The position numbers and the translations under genes are program-made. 64,000 nucleotides of DNA from Alistipes timonensis JC136. GTDB lineage: Bacteria > Bacteroidota > Bacteroidia > Bacteroidales > Rikenellaceae. The stretch is from positions 1 through 64,000 of the forward strand of contig NZ_FNRI01000003.1 in the NCBI RefSeq assembly GCF_900107675.1. Reading direction: 5' to 3'. Each line of letters begins with the position of its first letter. The first letter of the stretch is position 1. The notes under the pieces were generated by a model. That model was not told the DNA's origin and did not search any database. It saw nothing but the letters and a program-made list of their open reading frames with translations. Below are positions 34,501 through 42,790 of the stretch, one piece after another.

Positions 34501-35819
34501 CATGGATCGCCACGTCGCTGCGACGCCTCTACGCCCGCTACTTCGCCGACGGTTTCGAAGGCCACGTCTACGACATCCCGGCCTGGCAGAAAGTGCACAA
34601 CATCCCCGACGGCGAGCTGTGGGAGGAGCGTATGAAGCTCAAAAACAAGCTCATCAAACACATCCGCCGGCGTTACAGCGATCCCGCACAGGTGCGTCTC
34701 GACTCGCCGCGTCAGATGCTTCAGGTCATCGAGGGCATCAAACCCGACGTGCTGACCATCGGTTTCGCACGCCGCTTCGCCACCTACAAGCGCGCCTACC
34801 TGCTCTTCACGAACCTCGACCGGCTGGCCTCCATCGTCAACAACAAGGAGCGTCCCGTGCAGTTCATCTTCGCCGGCAAGGCCCACCCCAACGACAAGCC
34901 GGGGCAGGACCTCATCAAACGCATCGTCGAGGTGGCCGCCATGCCGCAGTTCGTGGGCAAGATCATCTTCCTGCAGAATTACGACATGGAGCTGGCGCGC
35001 CGCATGGTGCAGGGCGTCGACGTCTGGCTGAACACCCCGACGCGGCCGCTGGAGGCTTCGGGAACTTCGGGCGAAAAGTGCGTGATGAACGGCGTGATGC
35101 AGTTCTCGGTGCTCGACGGCTGGTGGGTCGAAGGCTACAAGGAGGGCGCCGGATGGATGCTGCCCATGGAGCGCACGTTCACCGACCAGCACTTCCAGGA
35201 CGAACTCGACGCCGAGATGATCTACAACACCATCGAGGAGCAGATCGCCCCGAAATACTACGCCCGCGGCGAGGACAACATCCCCCACGAATGGGTGGCT
35301 TCGGTCAAAAAATGCGTGGCGGACATCGCCTCGAACTTCACGACCAACCGCATGCTGATCGACTATGAGGACCGCTTCTACAAGAAGCTGGCGGCCCGCA
35401 AGCGCGAACTGAGCGCCGACGCCTACCGCCTGGCCCGCGAAATCGCGGCCTGGAAACGCAAGGTCTCGGCGGCCTGGGACCAGGTCCGCGTGGTGGACGT
35501 AGAGCGCGTGAAGATCGACAAGGAGGCCGTCTGCGTCGGCGAGAAGTACCGCTTCTCGGTGACGGTGGACATCGCCAACCTCCGCCCGGAGGATATCGGC
35601 GTGGAAATGGTCATCGCCCGGCAGATCGTCGGCGGGCAGGGCGTCAACGTCACCCGCACGATCCGGCTCGAACATGCCCGCACGGACAACAACCTGGTAA
35701 CCTATGCGTTGGACTACACACCCAACGAGGCCGGCACGTTCGACGTGGCGCTGCGCATCTATCCCAGCAATCCGCATCTTCCGCATCGCATGGATTTTGC
35801 ATTGGTGAAATGGGCATAG
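31569..35819 (+). CDS. Glycogen synthase - alpha-glucan phosphorylase fusion
   Basis: This 1416-residue cytoplasmic protein has two enzymes in one chain. Residues about 1-545 resemble the eukaryotic-type GT3 glycogen synthase, with the opening FEVSWEVCNKVGGIHTV and FPSYYEPWGYTPLES near residue 434. From about 560 a GT35 phosphorylase follows (LEELSRNLWWCWNP, ISYFSMEYG, FHCNEGHAAF), with the PLP Lys1170 in EASGTSGEKCVMNG. The first half would extend and the second would phosphorolyse alpha-1,4-glucan. Such fusions occur in Bacteroidales. It heads a cluster with a debranching enzyme, a GT4 and a GH57 enzyme, pointing to glycogen turnover. Confidence 0.92.
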   Translation: MSNAKHSPDFLFEVSWEVCNKVGGIHTVISTKAQTVIRKFADRYLLIGPDLSHEGVNPEFEEDPALLKAWRQKLYNEGIRVRVGRWKIKGEPTAVLVDFSSLIPRKDEILKNLWESYHVDSISGQWDYIEPVLFGWAAGVVIASYVETFCAPTDKAAAHFHEWMTAAGGLYLRKHAPYVATVFTTHATVMGRCIAGNRLPLYNDLTKFNADELARQFNVTAKHSIEKMGATYHDAFLTVSDITANECKYLLGREPDGVTPNGFENDFVWTGEEYYAKRDEARKAMITVAEACLGEKFSGDPLIVGTSGRYEFRNKGIDVFIESLKQLAASDKLRREVLAYITVPAGNRGPRVDLQAHLADASNPIDGSQYKYTTHYLENPAWDPVVNALKDSILTRPESKVKVIFVPTYLNKADGIFNKDYYELLVGMDLTVFPSYYEPWGYTPLESVAFSVPTVTTTLAGFGLWVDKHREHAGVEVVRRDDYNDREVEQKVAETLLRFSLLDEKHVNEMRTSAYEISTTALWEHLFAAYEQAYSEAVESSVVRTNRAVLDDGGAKTEQINFVRQQLFVEKPVWNRMMVDKTLPRRLHALEELSRNLWWCWNPGARDLFEGIDPVLWAECDRNPIAFLDALSVERLKELEKDTNFLAMLDAVHTQFRDYMNEKPDPKTTTISYFSMEYGLHSSLKIYSGGLGILAGDYLKEASDKNVPMAAVGLLYRYGYFTQRLSAQGAQEATYEAQNFYKLPISPVRDEAGNWMTVTIAFPGRTLSARIWKCQVGRTDLYLLDADIEDNLEEDRQVTHHLYGGDWENRLKQEILLGIGGIRALRQVGVKHEVFHCNEGHAAFIGVERIRDLVNHRKLSFSEALEVVRSSSLFTTHTPVPAGHDAFPESMIRQYMSHYPDVLGITWEQYINLGKTNPNDPNEKFSMSVLACNLSQEVNGVSWLHGEVSKEILGSMWPGYFKNELHIGYVTNGVHFPTWIATSLRRLYARYFADGFEGHVYDIPAWQKVHNIPDGELWEERMKLKNKLIKHIRRRYSDPAQVRLDSPRQMLQVIEGIKPDVLTIGFARRFATYKRAYLLFTNLDRLASIVNNKERPVQFIFAGKAHPNDKPGQDLIKRIVEVAAMPQFVGKIIFLQNYDMELARRMVQGVDVWLNTPTRPLEASGTSGEKCVMNGVMQFSVLDGWWVEGYKEGAGWMLPMERTFTDQHFQDELDAEMIYNTIEEQIAPKYYARGEDNIPHEWVASVKKCVADIASNFTTNRMLIDYEDRFYKKLAARKRELSADAYRLAREIAAWKRKVSAAWDQVRVVDVERVKIDKEAVCVGEKYRFSVTVDIANLRPEDIGVEMVIARQIVGGQGVNVTRTIRLEHARTDNNLVTYALDYTPNEAGTFDVALRIYPSNPHLPHRMDFALVKWA

Positions 35820-35853
35820 GTTTCCAAACGGAAACGGATATTAAAAAGATGTC

Positions 35854-35901
35854 AATTTTCAGTTGCAGGATTGCAATAATCTGAAAATTTCAATATCTTT
35901 A
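35854..35901 (+). promoter_or_regulatory. Nested inverted repeat and possible promoter before the debranching gene
   Basis: AATTTTCAG (35854-35862) pairs with CTGAAAATT (35881-35889), enclosing TTGCA-ggat-TGCAA. TATCTTTA, a near-consensus -7 box, follows at 35894-35901. It may be an internal promoter with an operator or an mRNA hairpin between the first two glycogen genes. Confidence 0.45.
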
Positions 35902-35927
35902 AAGGACGAACAGCATTTTATAGCGAT

Positions 35928-38027
35928 ATGTCAGCACTTACTTTCGACAAAAGCGAATTGGGCAACCTGGAGTACTCGCTCCAGCGCGAGATGCTCGCAA
36001 CGGACCGCATCGGCGGGTACATGAGCACGACCATCGTCTGCTGCAACACCCGCCGCTACCACGGACTGATGGTGGCGCCGATCGACGACAGCGGCCGGAC
36101 TTACGTCCTGCTCTCGTCGCTCGACGAAACGGTGATCCAGCACGACCAGACGTTCAACCTGGCCCTGCACCGCTTCCCGGGGGTTTACGAACCCCGCGGG
36201 CACAAGTACATCACCGATTTCGAGTATACGCCGACTCCCACGGTCACCTACCGTGTGGGCGGAGTCATCCTCAAAAAGGAGATGCTCTGGATTCACAAGC
36301 GCACGCAGTTGATGATCCGCTATACGCTCGTGGACGCCCACTCCGAGACGCGCCTGAGGCTGCGCCCGTTCCTGGCTTTCCGCGACAAGCATGCGCTGAC
36401 CCGCGCCAACATGGCTGCCGACGGGCACTCCTATCCGGCGGTCAACGGCGTGAAATGCCGCCTCTACGGTTCATTCCCGTGGCTCTACCTCCAGACGAGC
36501 AAGCCCGGGACGGAGTTCGTGCCGGCGCCCGACTGGTACTACAATTTCGAATACCAGCAGGACATCGCCCGCGGTTACGCGGGGCACGAGGACCTGCTGA
36601 CGACGGGCTATTTCGAGACCGAGCTCAAAAAGGGCGAGAGCATCATCTTCTCGGCATCGCTCGACGAGATGGGCTCGACGAAGACCATCGAAGAGCTCTT
36701 CGACGGCTCCATCGCCCGGCGCACGCACAAGATCGATTTCATCAGCTGCCTCGAGCACTCGGCACGGCAATTCCTGATCCGCCGTCCGGGCAACCGCACG
36801 GAGGTCATATCGGGTTATCCGTGGCACGGGGTTTCGGGCCGTCAGACCTTCGTTTCGCTGCCGGGCATCACCCTGGAGCAGGAGCACAAGGAGGACTGCA
36901 TCGACGCCCTCGACTACGAGGTGCGCGCCATGCAGGACGGCATGTTCGCCGGGAACGCCTCGGCGGCCGTGGCCGCGGACGCTCCGCTGTGGTTCTTCTG
37001 GACGTTGCAGCGGCTCGAGGCGCAGATCGGCGCCAAGGCCGTCTGGGAACGCTACGGCGAGGCGATGAAACAAATACTGGAAGCCTATAAGCAAGGCGTC
37101 GCAGGCCGGGTCCTGCTCAACGAGAACGGCCTCGTGTGGGCCTCGTCGGAGCACGTGCCCCTGACTTGGATGAACTCGGTGATCGACGGACAGCCGGTCA
37201 CCCCGCGCAACGGCTATCAGGTCGAGGTCAACGCCCTGTGGTACAACGCCGTCCGCTACACGCTGCGGCTGGCGGGCGAACACGGCGACAAGAAGTTCGT
37301 GAAAGCCTGGGAGGCGCTGCCCGAAAGGACCGCGGCGGCGTTCAACGAGCTGTTCCGCCTGCCGGAAGGCTATCTGGCCGACTACATCGGCTGCGAGGGC
37401 GCTTCGACGGACATCCGTCCGAACATGATCCTCGCCTGCGGACTTCCCTACAAGATGCTCGACGAGCAGGCCCAGCTGGAAGTGATCCGCACCGTGCGCC
37501 AGCACCTCGTGACCCCCAAGGGACTGCGGACGCTCTCGCCCCGCAACCCGCTCTACAAGGGTTCGCAGGTGGGTACGCCCGCAGAACGCGACTTCGCGGG
37601 CAAGAACGGTTCGGTATGGCCGTGGCTGCTGTCGTTCTACGTGCAGGCCTGCTTCGACATCGACGGAGACTCGTTCCTGCCGCAGGCCGAGGAGATACTG
37701 GCCAATTTCGAGGAGGACATCCAGACCTACGGCATCGGCTCGATCGGCGAGCTGTTCGACGCCGATCCCCCGTTCTCACCCCGCGGAGCCATTTCGCAGG
37801 CGTGGAGCGTGGCGGCCGTGCTGGACATTTACGGCATGATCCGGCGCCGCAAACCGGAAGAAAAGCCCCGGAAGGCGGAGAAAGTCGTGAAAAAGTCGAC
37901 GGCAAAGACTGCGAAGGCTTCAAAAAACGTTAGTAAGAAAGGGGTTGCCGCTAAAGCGGCAACGCCGGCGGCCAAGGCGGCCGAAACCGCCGGAAAGGCA
38001 GTAAGAAAAAGGGCCGCAAAGAAATAA
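35928..38027 (+). CDS. Glycogen debranching enzyme (GH133-type) with Lys/Ala-rich tail
   Basis: This 699-residue protein has an N-terminal GDE_N-like domain (GGYMSTTIVCCNTRRYHGLMVAP, here cited as NTRRYHGLMVAP near residue 40) and a C-terminal amylo-alpha-1,6-glucosidase (alpha/alpha)6 domain (YPWHGVSGRQTFVSLPG, NGYQVEVNALWYNA, GSVWPWLLSFYV). It should hydrolyse alpha-1,6 branch points of glycogen. The catalytic part ends near residue 640. The last 60 residues are almost only Lys, Ala, Arg, Thr and Glu, like a histone-H1 or AlgP-type tail. Part of the DNA for the tail is a perfect hairpin (37944-37963). Confidence 0.9.
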   Translation: MSALTFDKSELGNLEYSLQREMLATDRIGGYMSTTIVCCNTRRYHGLMVAPIDDSGRTYVLLSSLDETVIQHDQTFNLALHRFPGVYEPRGHKYITDFEYTPTPTVTYRVGGVILKKEMLWIHKRTQLMIRYTLVDAHSETRLRLRPFLAFRDKHALTRANMAADGHSYPAVNGVKCRLYGSFPWLYLQTSKPGTEFVPAPDWYYNFEYQQDIARGYAGHEDLLTTGYFETELKKGESIIFSASLDEMGSTKTIEELFDGSIARRTHKIDFISCLEHSARQFLIRRPGNRTEVISGYPWHGVSGRQTFVSLPGITLEQEHKEDCIDALDYEVRAMQDGMFAGNASAAVAADAPLWFFWTLQRLEAQIGAKAVWERYGEAMKQILEAYKQGVAGRVLLNENGLVWASSEHVPLTWMNSVIDGQPVTPRNGYQVEVNALWYNAVRYTLRLAGEHGDKKFVKAWEALPERTAAAFNELFRLPEGYLADYIGCEGASTDIRPNMILACGLPYKMLDEQAQLEVIRTVRQHLVTPKGLRTLSPRNPLYKGSQVGTPAERDFAGKNGSVWPWLLSFYVQACFDIDGDSFLPQAEEILANFEEDIQTYGIGSIGELFDADPPFSPRGAISQAWSVAAVLDIYGMIRRRKPEEKPRKAEKVVKKSTAKTAKASKNVSKKGVAAKAATPAAKAAETAGKAVRKRAAKK
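37944..37963 (+). repeat. Perfect hairpin inside the coding tail of the debranching gene
   Basis: GTTGCCGCT (37944-37952), loop AA, AGCGGCAAC (37955-37963). It encodes Val-Ala-Ala-Lys-Ala-Ala of the tail and resembles the intergenic hairpins seen elsewhere in the window. Confidence 0.8.
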
Positions 38028-38047
38028 AACAGAATTGTGCCGAAGGG

Positions 38048-38110
38048 AAGTCTCCGCCTTGGCGGAGACTTAGGGGTGAGTCAGACTTATAAACACGGCC
38101 GCAGGCCGTG
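38048..38110 (+). repeat. Two hairpins between the debranching and GT4 genes
   Basis: AAGTCTCCGCC/GGCGGAGACTT (38048-38071, 11-bp stem, 2-base loop) is followed by AGGGG, and CACGGCC/GGCCGTG (38094-38110) by AGCCGG. The first hairpin and its TTAGGGG flank parallel the hairpin-TTTTAGGGG unit after dxs. Confidence 0.75.
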
Positions 38111-38170
38111 AGCCGGAAACCTCGGGATGCGTGGAAACGATGGAAATCAGTAAAAACAAGGAATAACGGT

Positions 38171-39490
38171 ATGAGAGTATTAATGTTCGGATGGGAGTTT
38201 CCGCCCCATATTGCGGGCGGACTGGGAACCGCCTGCTACGGAATGACCCGCGGACTGGCACGCAACGGCGTCAACGTCACCTTCGTCGTCCCGCACGCCT
38301 ACGGCGACGAGGACCAGCGGTTTACCCATGTGATGAATGCCAGCGACGTGGAGGCCATGTACGGCTCGACGGGAAGCGGCGCGGACGACATTCTGGAAAA
38401 GATGTCGTTCATCCACATCGACTCGAACATGGTTCCCTACATCTCGCCGGAGGAGTACGAAGTCTATCACGAGAAATATGTCAAATCGGGTGAGCGGACC
38501 TGGTCGACGACCGATGTCTGGAAACAGCGCTACACCTTCTCGGGCAAGTACGGCGCCAACCTCATGGAGGAGGTCGCCCGCTATGCCGTGGTCGCCGCGC
38601 AGGTGGCCAAGGAGCTGGAAGGGCAGTTCGACGTGATCCACGCCCACGACTGGCTCACCTACTACGCGGGCATCGCCGCCAAACGCGTCTCCGGAAAACC
38701 GCTGGTGGTGCACATGCACGCCACGGAGTACGACCGCTCGGGCGAGAACGTCAATACGCAGGTCTACGCCATCGAGCGCGCCGGCATGCACGCCGCCGAC
38801 CGGGTGATCGCCGTGTCGAACCTCACGCGCAACATCGTCATCAACCGCTACGGGGTTCCGGCCGACCGGGTCGTGACGGTGCACAACGCCGTGCGCTTCG
38901 CCGAGAACAGCGGCAAGGTCCCCGAACGGGGCGTCGAGGACAAGATCGTGACCTTCCTGGGCCGCATCACCTACCAGAAAGGCCCCGACTATTTCGTGGA
39001 GGCCGCCGCCAAGGTGCTGAAGCGCGTGCCCGACGTGCGCTTCGTGATGGCCGGCTCGGGCGACATGATGAACCACGTCATCCGCCGCGTGGCGCGGCTC
39101 GGCATCGCCGACCGTTTCCACTTCACGGGATTCCTGCGCGGGGAGGACGTGCACAAGATGTTCCAGCTGTCGGATGTCTATGTGATGCCTTCGGTGTCGG
39201 AGCCGTTCGGCATCTCGCCCCTCGAGGCGATGCGTTCGAACGTGCCGGTCATCATTTCGAAACAGAGCGGCGTGGCCGAGGTGCTGGACTACGCCGTAAA
39301 GGTCGACTACTGGGACGTGGATGCACTGGCCGACGCCATCTACGGACTTATCAAATACCCCGCCCTCTCAGGCATGTTCGCTTCGAAAGGGCTCGAAGAG
39401 GTCACCAACCTCAAGTGGAACGACGCCGCGGCCAAGATCAAATCGGTTTACGAAGCCGTGATCGAAGAGAATAAAAAACAATCAAAATAA
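38171..39490 (+). CDS. GT4-family glycosyltransferase of the glycogen cluster
   Basis: This 439-residue cytoplasmic glycosyltransferase has GT-B fold features. The N-terminal domain begins RVLMFGWEFPPHIAGGLG, HAHDWLTY follows near residue 157, and the C-terminal nucleotide-sugar domain has FLGRITYQKGPDYFVEAA and the EX7E motif SEPFGISPLE. It resembles ADP- or UDP-glucose glucosyltransferases related to glycogen synthase. The start at 38171 is chosen by the conserved N-terminus, because a longer frame begins within the hairpin repeats. It is followed after 9 bases by GH57. Donor and acceptor are not determinable here. Confidence 0.88.
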   Translation: MRVLMFGWEFPPHIAGGLGTACYGMTRGLARNGVNVTFVVPHAYGDEDQRFTHVMNASDVEAMYGSTGSGADDILEKMSFIHIDSNMVPYISPEEYEVYHEKYVKSGERTWSTTDVWKQRYTFSGKYGANLMEEVARYAVVAAQVAKELEGQFDVIHAHDWLTYYAGIAAKRVSGKPLVVHMHATEYDRSGENVNTQVYAIERAGMHAADRVIAVSNLTRNIVINRYGVPADRVVTVHNAVRFAENSGKVPERGVEDKIVTFLGRITYQKGPDYFVEAAAKVLKRVPDVRFVMAGSGDMMNHVIRRVARLGIADRFHFTGFLRGEDVHKMFQLSDVYVMPSVSEPFGISPLEAMRSNVPVIISKQSGVAEVLDYAVKVDYWDVDALADAIYGLIKYPALSGMFASKGLEEVTNLKWNDAAAKIKSVYEAVIEENKKQSK

Positions 39491-39499
39491 CCACCCGCC

Positions 39500-40717
39500 A
39501 TGAAAACCGTCTGTCTCTATTTTCAGGTACATCAGCCCTGGCGTCTGAAGAAATACCGTTTCTTCAACATGGGCAAAGACCATAACTATCTGGATGACCT
39601 CCTGAACCGCTCGATCATGCAGAAGGTGGCCCGCCAGTGCTACCTGCCGATGAACGCCCTGCTGCTGAAACTCATCAAAGAGAACAAGGGCAAATTCCGC
39701 TGTTCGTTCTCGATCACGGGCATCGCCGTCGAGCAGTTCCGTGCGTTCGCTCCCGAGGTCCTCGACTCGTTCAAAGAGCTGGCGGCGACGGGATGCGTGG
39801 AGTTCCTGGCCGAGACCTACTCCCACTCGCTGGCCTCGCTGGCTTCGAAAGAGGATTTCCGGGAACAGGTGAAACTGCACACGAGCCTCATCAAAAAGGA
39901 GTTCGGCATGAAGCCCACGGCGTTCCGCAACACGGAGCTGATCTACTCGGACGAGATCGGCGAGATGGTGGCCGGCATGGGCTTCCGCACGATGCTGGCC
40001 GAGGGCGCCAAGCACGTGCTGGGCTGGAAATCGCCCAACTACGTCTACGCCAACGCCATCGACCAAAAGCTGCGTCTGCTGCTGCGCAACTACAAGCTCT
40101 CGGACGACATCGCGTTCCGCTTCTCGAACAAGAGCTGGGACCAGTGGCCGCTGACGGTGGACAAATACGTGCAATGGCTGGCTTCGGACGAGACGCCGGG
40201 CGAGGTGGTGAACCTGTTCATGGACTACGAGACGTTCGGCGAGCACCAGAACGCCGACACGGGCATCTTCGAATTCATGCGCGCGCTTCCCAAGGCGGTC
40301 CTGGCCAAGAAGAACGGCCTGGAGTTCGCCACGGTGACCGAAGCGGCGAAGAAATACCAGCCGGTAGCCGTGCTCCACTGCCCGCACGTGATGTCGTGGG
40401 CCGACGAGGAGCGCGACGTGACGGCATGGCTGGGCAACGAGCTGCAGAACGAGGCGTTCTCGAAACTCTACGCCCTGAAAGAGAAGGTCACGGCGCTGAA
40501 GAATCCCGATTTCGACTACGTGTGGAGTTTCATGCAGACCTCCGACCACTTCTATTATATGGCCACCAAGTGGCTGTCGGACGGCGACGTGCACTCCTAT
40601 TTCAACCCCTACGATTCGGCTTACGACGCCTTCATCAACTACATGAACGTCCTCTCGGATTTCAGCATCGAACTGGACAAGGCCGTGGAGGCCAAGGCGG
40701 TCAGAAAGCGGTCCTGA
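39500..40717 (+). CDS. GH57 alpha-amylase-like enzyme
   Basis: This 405-residue GH57 protein has the conserved regions HQPWRLKKY (11-19), the nucleophile Glu146 in FRNTELIYS and the acid/base Asp242 in LFMDYETFGEHQ. There is no signal peptide, so it acts in the cytoplasm, probably on glycogen or maltodextrins; GH57 members include amylases and 4-alpha-glucanotransferases. It is the last gene of the glycogen cluster and is followed by a strong terminator. Confidence 0.93.
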   Translation: MKTVCLYFQVHQPWRLKKYRFFNMGKDHNYLDDLLNRSIMQKVARQCYLPMNALLLKLIKENKGKFRCSFSITGIAVEQFRAFAPEVLDSFKELAATGCVEFLAETYSHSLASLASKEDFREQVKLHTSLIKKEFGMKPTAFRNTELIYSDEIGEMVAGMGFRTMLAEGAKHVLGWKSPNYVYANAIDQKLRLLLRNYKLSDDIAFRFSNKSWDQWPLTVDKYVQWLASDETPGEVVNLFMDYETFGEHQNADTGIFEFMRALPKAVLAKKNGLEFATVTEAAKKYQPVAVLHCPHVMSWADEERDVTAWLGNELQNEAFSKLYALKEKVTALKNPDFDYVWSFMQTSDHFYYMATKWLSDGDVHSYFNPYDSAYDAFINYMNVLSDFSIELDKAVEAKAVRKRS

Positions 40718-40733
40718 GTGCGCCGCAAACGAT

Positions 40734-40768
40734 GATAAAACGGGTCCCTGCGGGGGCCCGTTTTTTTA
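40734..40768 (+). terminator. Terminator of the glycogen cluster
   Basis: AAACGGG/CCCGTTT outer stem with an inner CCC/GGG stem, then T7. Confidence 0.85.
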
Positions 40769-40815
40769 TTTCGCACAATCGGCGCGCAAGGTGTACAACC
40801 GATGCCTTATTTGCT

Positions 40816-40823
40816 TACATTTG
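40816..40823 (+). promoter_or_regulatory. -7 box for the ATP-grasp gene
   Basis: TACATTTG matches TAnnTTTG and lies 21 bp before the ATG; no clear -33 box. Confidence 0.55.
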
Positions 40824-40844
40824 GCCCGTTGAAAACCCTCTTTT

Positions 40845-42320
40845 ATGAATAGCGTCCTCATCCTGCTGAACAGCCTCAACGACTGGAAGCCCTATTGCGA
40901 AACCGATTCGCTCGTCACCGTAACCGACTACCTCGAACACCGTTACGGGGAGCGGAAGCCCAAGCTGGTCATCAACCTGAGCGACGACTACGGCTACAAC
41001 TCCGAAGGTTACTACTGTTCGCTGCTGGCCCAGGCCCGGGGGCACCGGGTGCTGCCGGGCGTCGAGACCCTCAACAAGCTCGAATCGGGCGCCGGAATCC
41101 GCATGACGCGCAGCCTGCAGCAGTTGTGCCACCAATGGATCGAACGCAACCGCATCTCGAACGAAATCTGGCAGCTGAACATCTACTTCGGGACCTGCCG
41201 GGAGAAAGGGCTGGAGAAGATCGCCCGCTTCGTCTTCGACCACTACCCCTGCCCGGTCCTGCGCGTGGTGATGAACAACCATGCGCGCAACCAGATCGAA
41301 TCGGTGCAGGCGCTCCCGCTGCGCCAGCTCTCGGAGAGCGAGCAGGACGACTTCGCCAATGCGCTGGACTGCTTCAACAAGAAAGTATGGCGGTCGCCGC
41401 GCTCGGCCAAGCCCGCGCGCTACAACCTCGCCATCCTCTACGACCCGAACGAGAAATTCCCGCCCAGCGACAAGGACGCCCTCAACAAGTTCCTCGAGGT
41501 GGCCCGCAAAATGAACATCCATGCCGAACTGATTACCGAGGAGGAGGCCACGCGGCTGATGGAGTTCGACGCGCTGTTCATCCGCACGACCACCTCGCTC
41601 AACCACTACACTTACCGCCTCGCCCAGCGGGCCGCGATGAACGACATCGCCGTGATCGACGATCCCGAGTCGATCATCCGCTGCACGAACAAGGTCTACC
41701 TGTGCGAGCTGTTCGAGAAGGCGCGCATCCCGGCACCCGCTTCGCAGCTGCTTTTCCGACTCAACGACTACACGTTCGAGGAGATCAGCGAACGGCTCGG
41801 AGCGCCCTTCATCCTCAAAATTCCCGACGGATCGTTCTCGGTCGGCATGCACAAAGTCGGCAATGAGGAGGAACTGCGCGCAGCTCTCGGCGAGATGTTC
41901 GAACACTCGGCCGTGCTGCTCGCCCAGGAGTTCATCCCCACGGAGTTCGACTGGCGGATCGGCCTGCTGGACGGCGAACCGCTCTTCGCCTGCAAATACT
42001 ACATGGCCAAGGGACATTGGCAGATTTACAACCACGCCCACGACGACACGGGCCGCAACCTGTGCGGGGCGTGGGAAACGGTACCCATCTACAAAGCCCC
42101 TCAGAAAGTGCTCGACACGGCGGTCAGGGCCGCGGCGCTGATCGGCAAGGGATTGTACGGCGTGGACCTGAAACTCATCAACGGAAAGGCCGTGGTGATC
42201 GAGATCAACGACAATCCGTCGATCGACCACGAAGTCGAGGATGCCGTGCTGGGCGACGAACTCTATTACCGCATCCTCAACCACTTCGTCCACTGCCTCA
42301 ACCGCCTGCACGCCCAATGA
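40845..42320 (+). CDS. RimK-like ATP-grasp ligase with N-terminal RLAN-type domain
   Basis: This 491-residue protein has an N-terminal domain (about 1-200, SVLILLNSLNDWKPYCETDS, GYNSEGYYCSLLAQARGHRVLPG) like the RimK-associated RLAN domain. An ATP-grasp domain follows with substrate/ATP segments ILKIPDGSFSVGMHKV, AQEFIPTEFDWRIGLLDG and the metal site VIEINDNPSIDHEVED. ATP-grasp RimK relatives form amide bonds between an amino acid or peptide and an acyl phosphate. The next gene, a GNAT acetyltransferase, starts inside its stop codon (ATGA), so the two probably make one product. The product is unknown. Confidence 0.85.
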   Translation: MNSVLILLNSLNDWKPYCETDSLVTVTDYLEHRYGERKPKLVINLSDDYGYNSEGYYCSLLAQARGHRVLPGVETLNKLESGAGIRMTRSLQQLCHQWIERNRISNEIWQLNIYFGTCREKGLEKIARFVFDHYPCPVLRVVMNNHARNQIESVQALPLRQLSESEQDDFANALDCFNKKVWRSPRSAKPARYNLAILYDPNEKFPPSDKDALNKFLEVARKMNIHAELITEEEATRLMEFDALFIRTTTSLNHYTYRLAQRAAMNDIAVIDDPESIIRCTNKVYLCELFEKARIPAPASQLLFRLNDYTFEEISERLGAPFILKIPDGSFSVGMHKVGNEEELRAALGEMFEHSAVLLAQEFIPTEFDWRIGLLDGEPLFACKYYMAKGHWQIYNHAHDDTGRNLCGAWETVPIYKAPQKVLDTAVRAAALIGKGLYGVDLKLINGKAVVIEINDNPSIDHEVEDAVLGDELYYRILNHFVHCLNRLHAQ

Positions 42321-42790
42321 CGACGCCGATCGGCATACGCCCGGCGACGACCGGGGACCTCGACGTCGTGGCGGCCGTCGAACGGAGCTGTTTTCCGGAG
42401 GACGAGGCCTTTTCGCGGCGGCAGCTGCGCTATCTGCTGGAACAGGCCGAGGGGACTTCCTACGTCGCCTGCCGCGGACAGGAGGTCGTCGGCTACATCA
42501 CGCTGCTGACGCGGCGCACGGCCCGCAACCTGCGCATCTACTCCGTGGCGGTAGACCCCGCGGCCCGCGGATGCGGAGCCGGACAAGCGCTGGTGGATGC
42601 GGCGATTGCATTGGCCCGACGGCTCGGACTGGATGAAGTGACGCTCGAAGTGCGCACCGACAACGCCCCGGCCATCGGACTTTACACCCGCAACGGGTTT
42701 CGGGCCGGAAAGCTGCTGCGCGGCTACTATCCCGACGGCGCCGACGCCCGGCGGATGTCGCTCAGGATTTCCGGCGGGCGCCCAGAATAG
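42317..42790 (+). CDS. GNAT-family N-acetyltransferase
   Basis: This 157-residue protein has the GNAT fold: an N-terminal IRPATTGDLDVVAAVERSCF, and the acetyl-CoA motif with VAVDPAARGCGAGQALVDAAI (cited as VDPAARGCGAGQAL, about 77-90; the usual R/QxxGxG/A loop reads RGCGAG). It resembles RimI-type enzymes. Its start overlaps the ATP-grasp stop as ATGA, giving strong coupling. Its end overlaps the convergent HxlR gene by 29 bp. It may acetylate the substrate or product of the ligase (inference). Confidence 0.85.
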   Translation: MTTPIGIRPATTGDLDVVAAVERSCFPEDEAFSRRQLRYLLEQAEGTSYVACRGQEVVGYITLLTRRTARNLRIYSVAVDPAARGCGAGQALVDAAIALARRLGLDEVTLEVRTDNAPAIGLYTRNGFRAGKLLRGYYPDGADARRMSLRISGGRPE

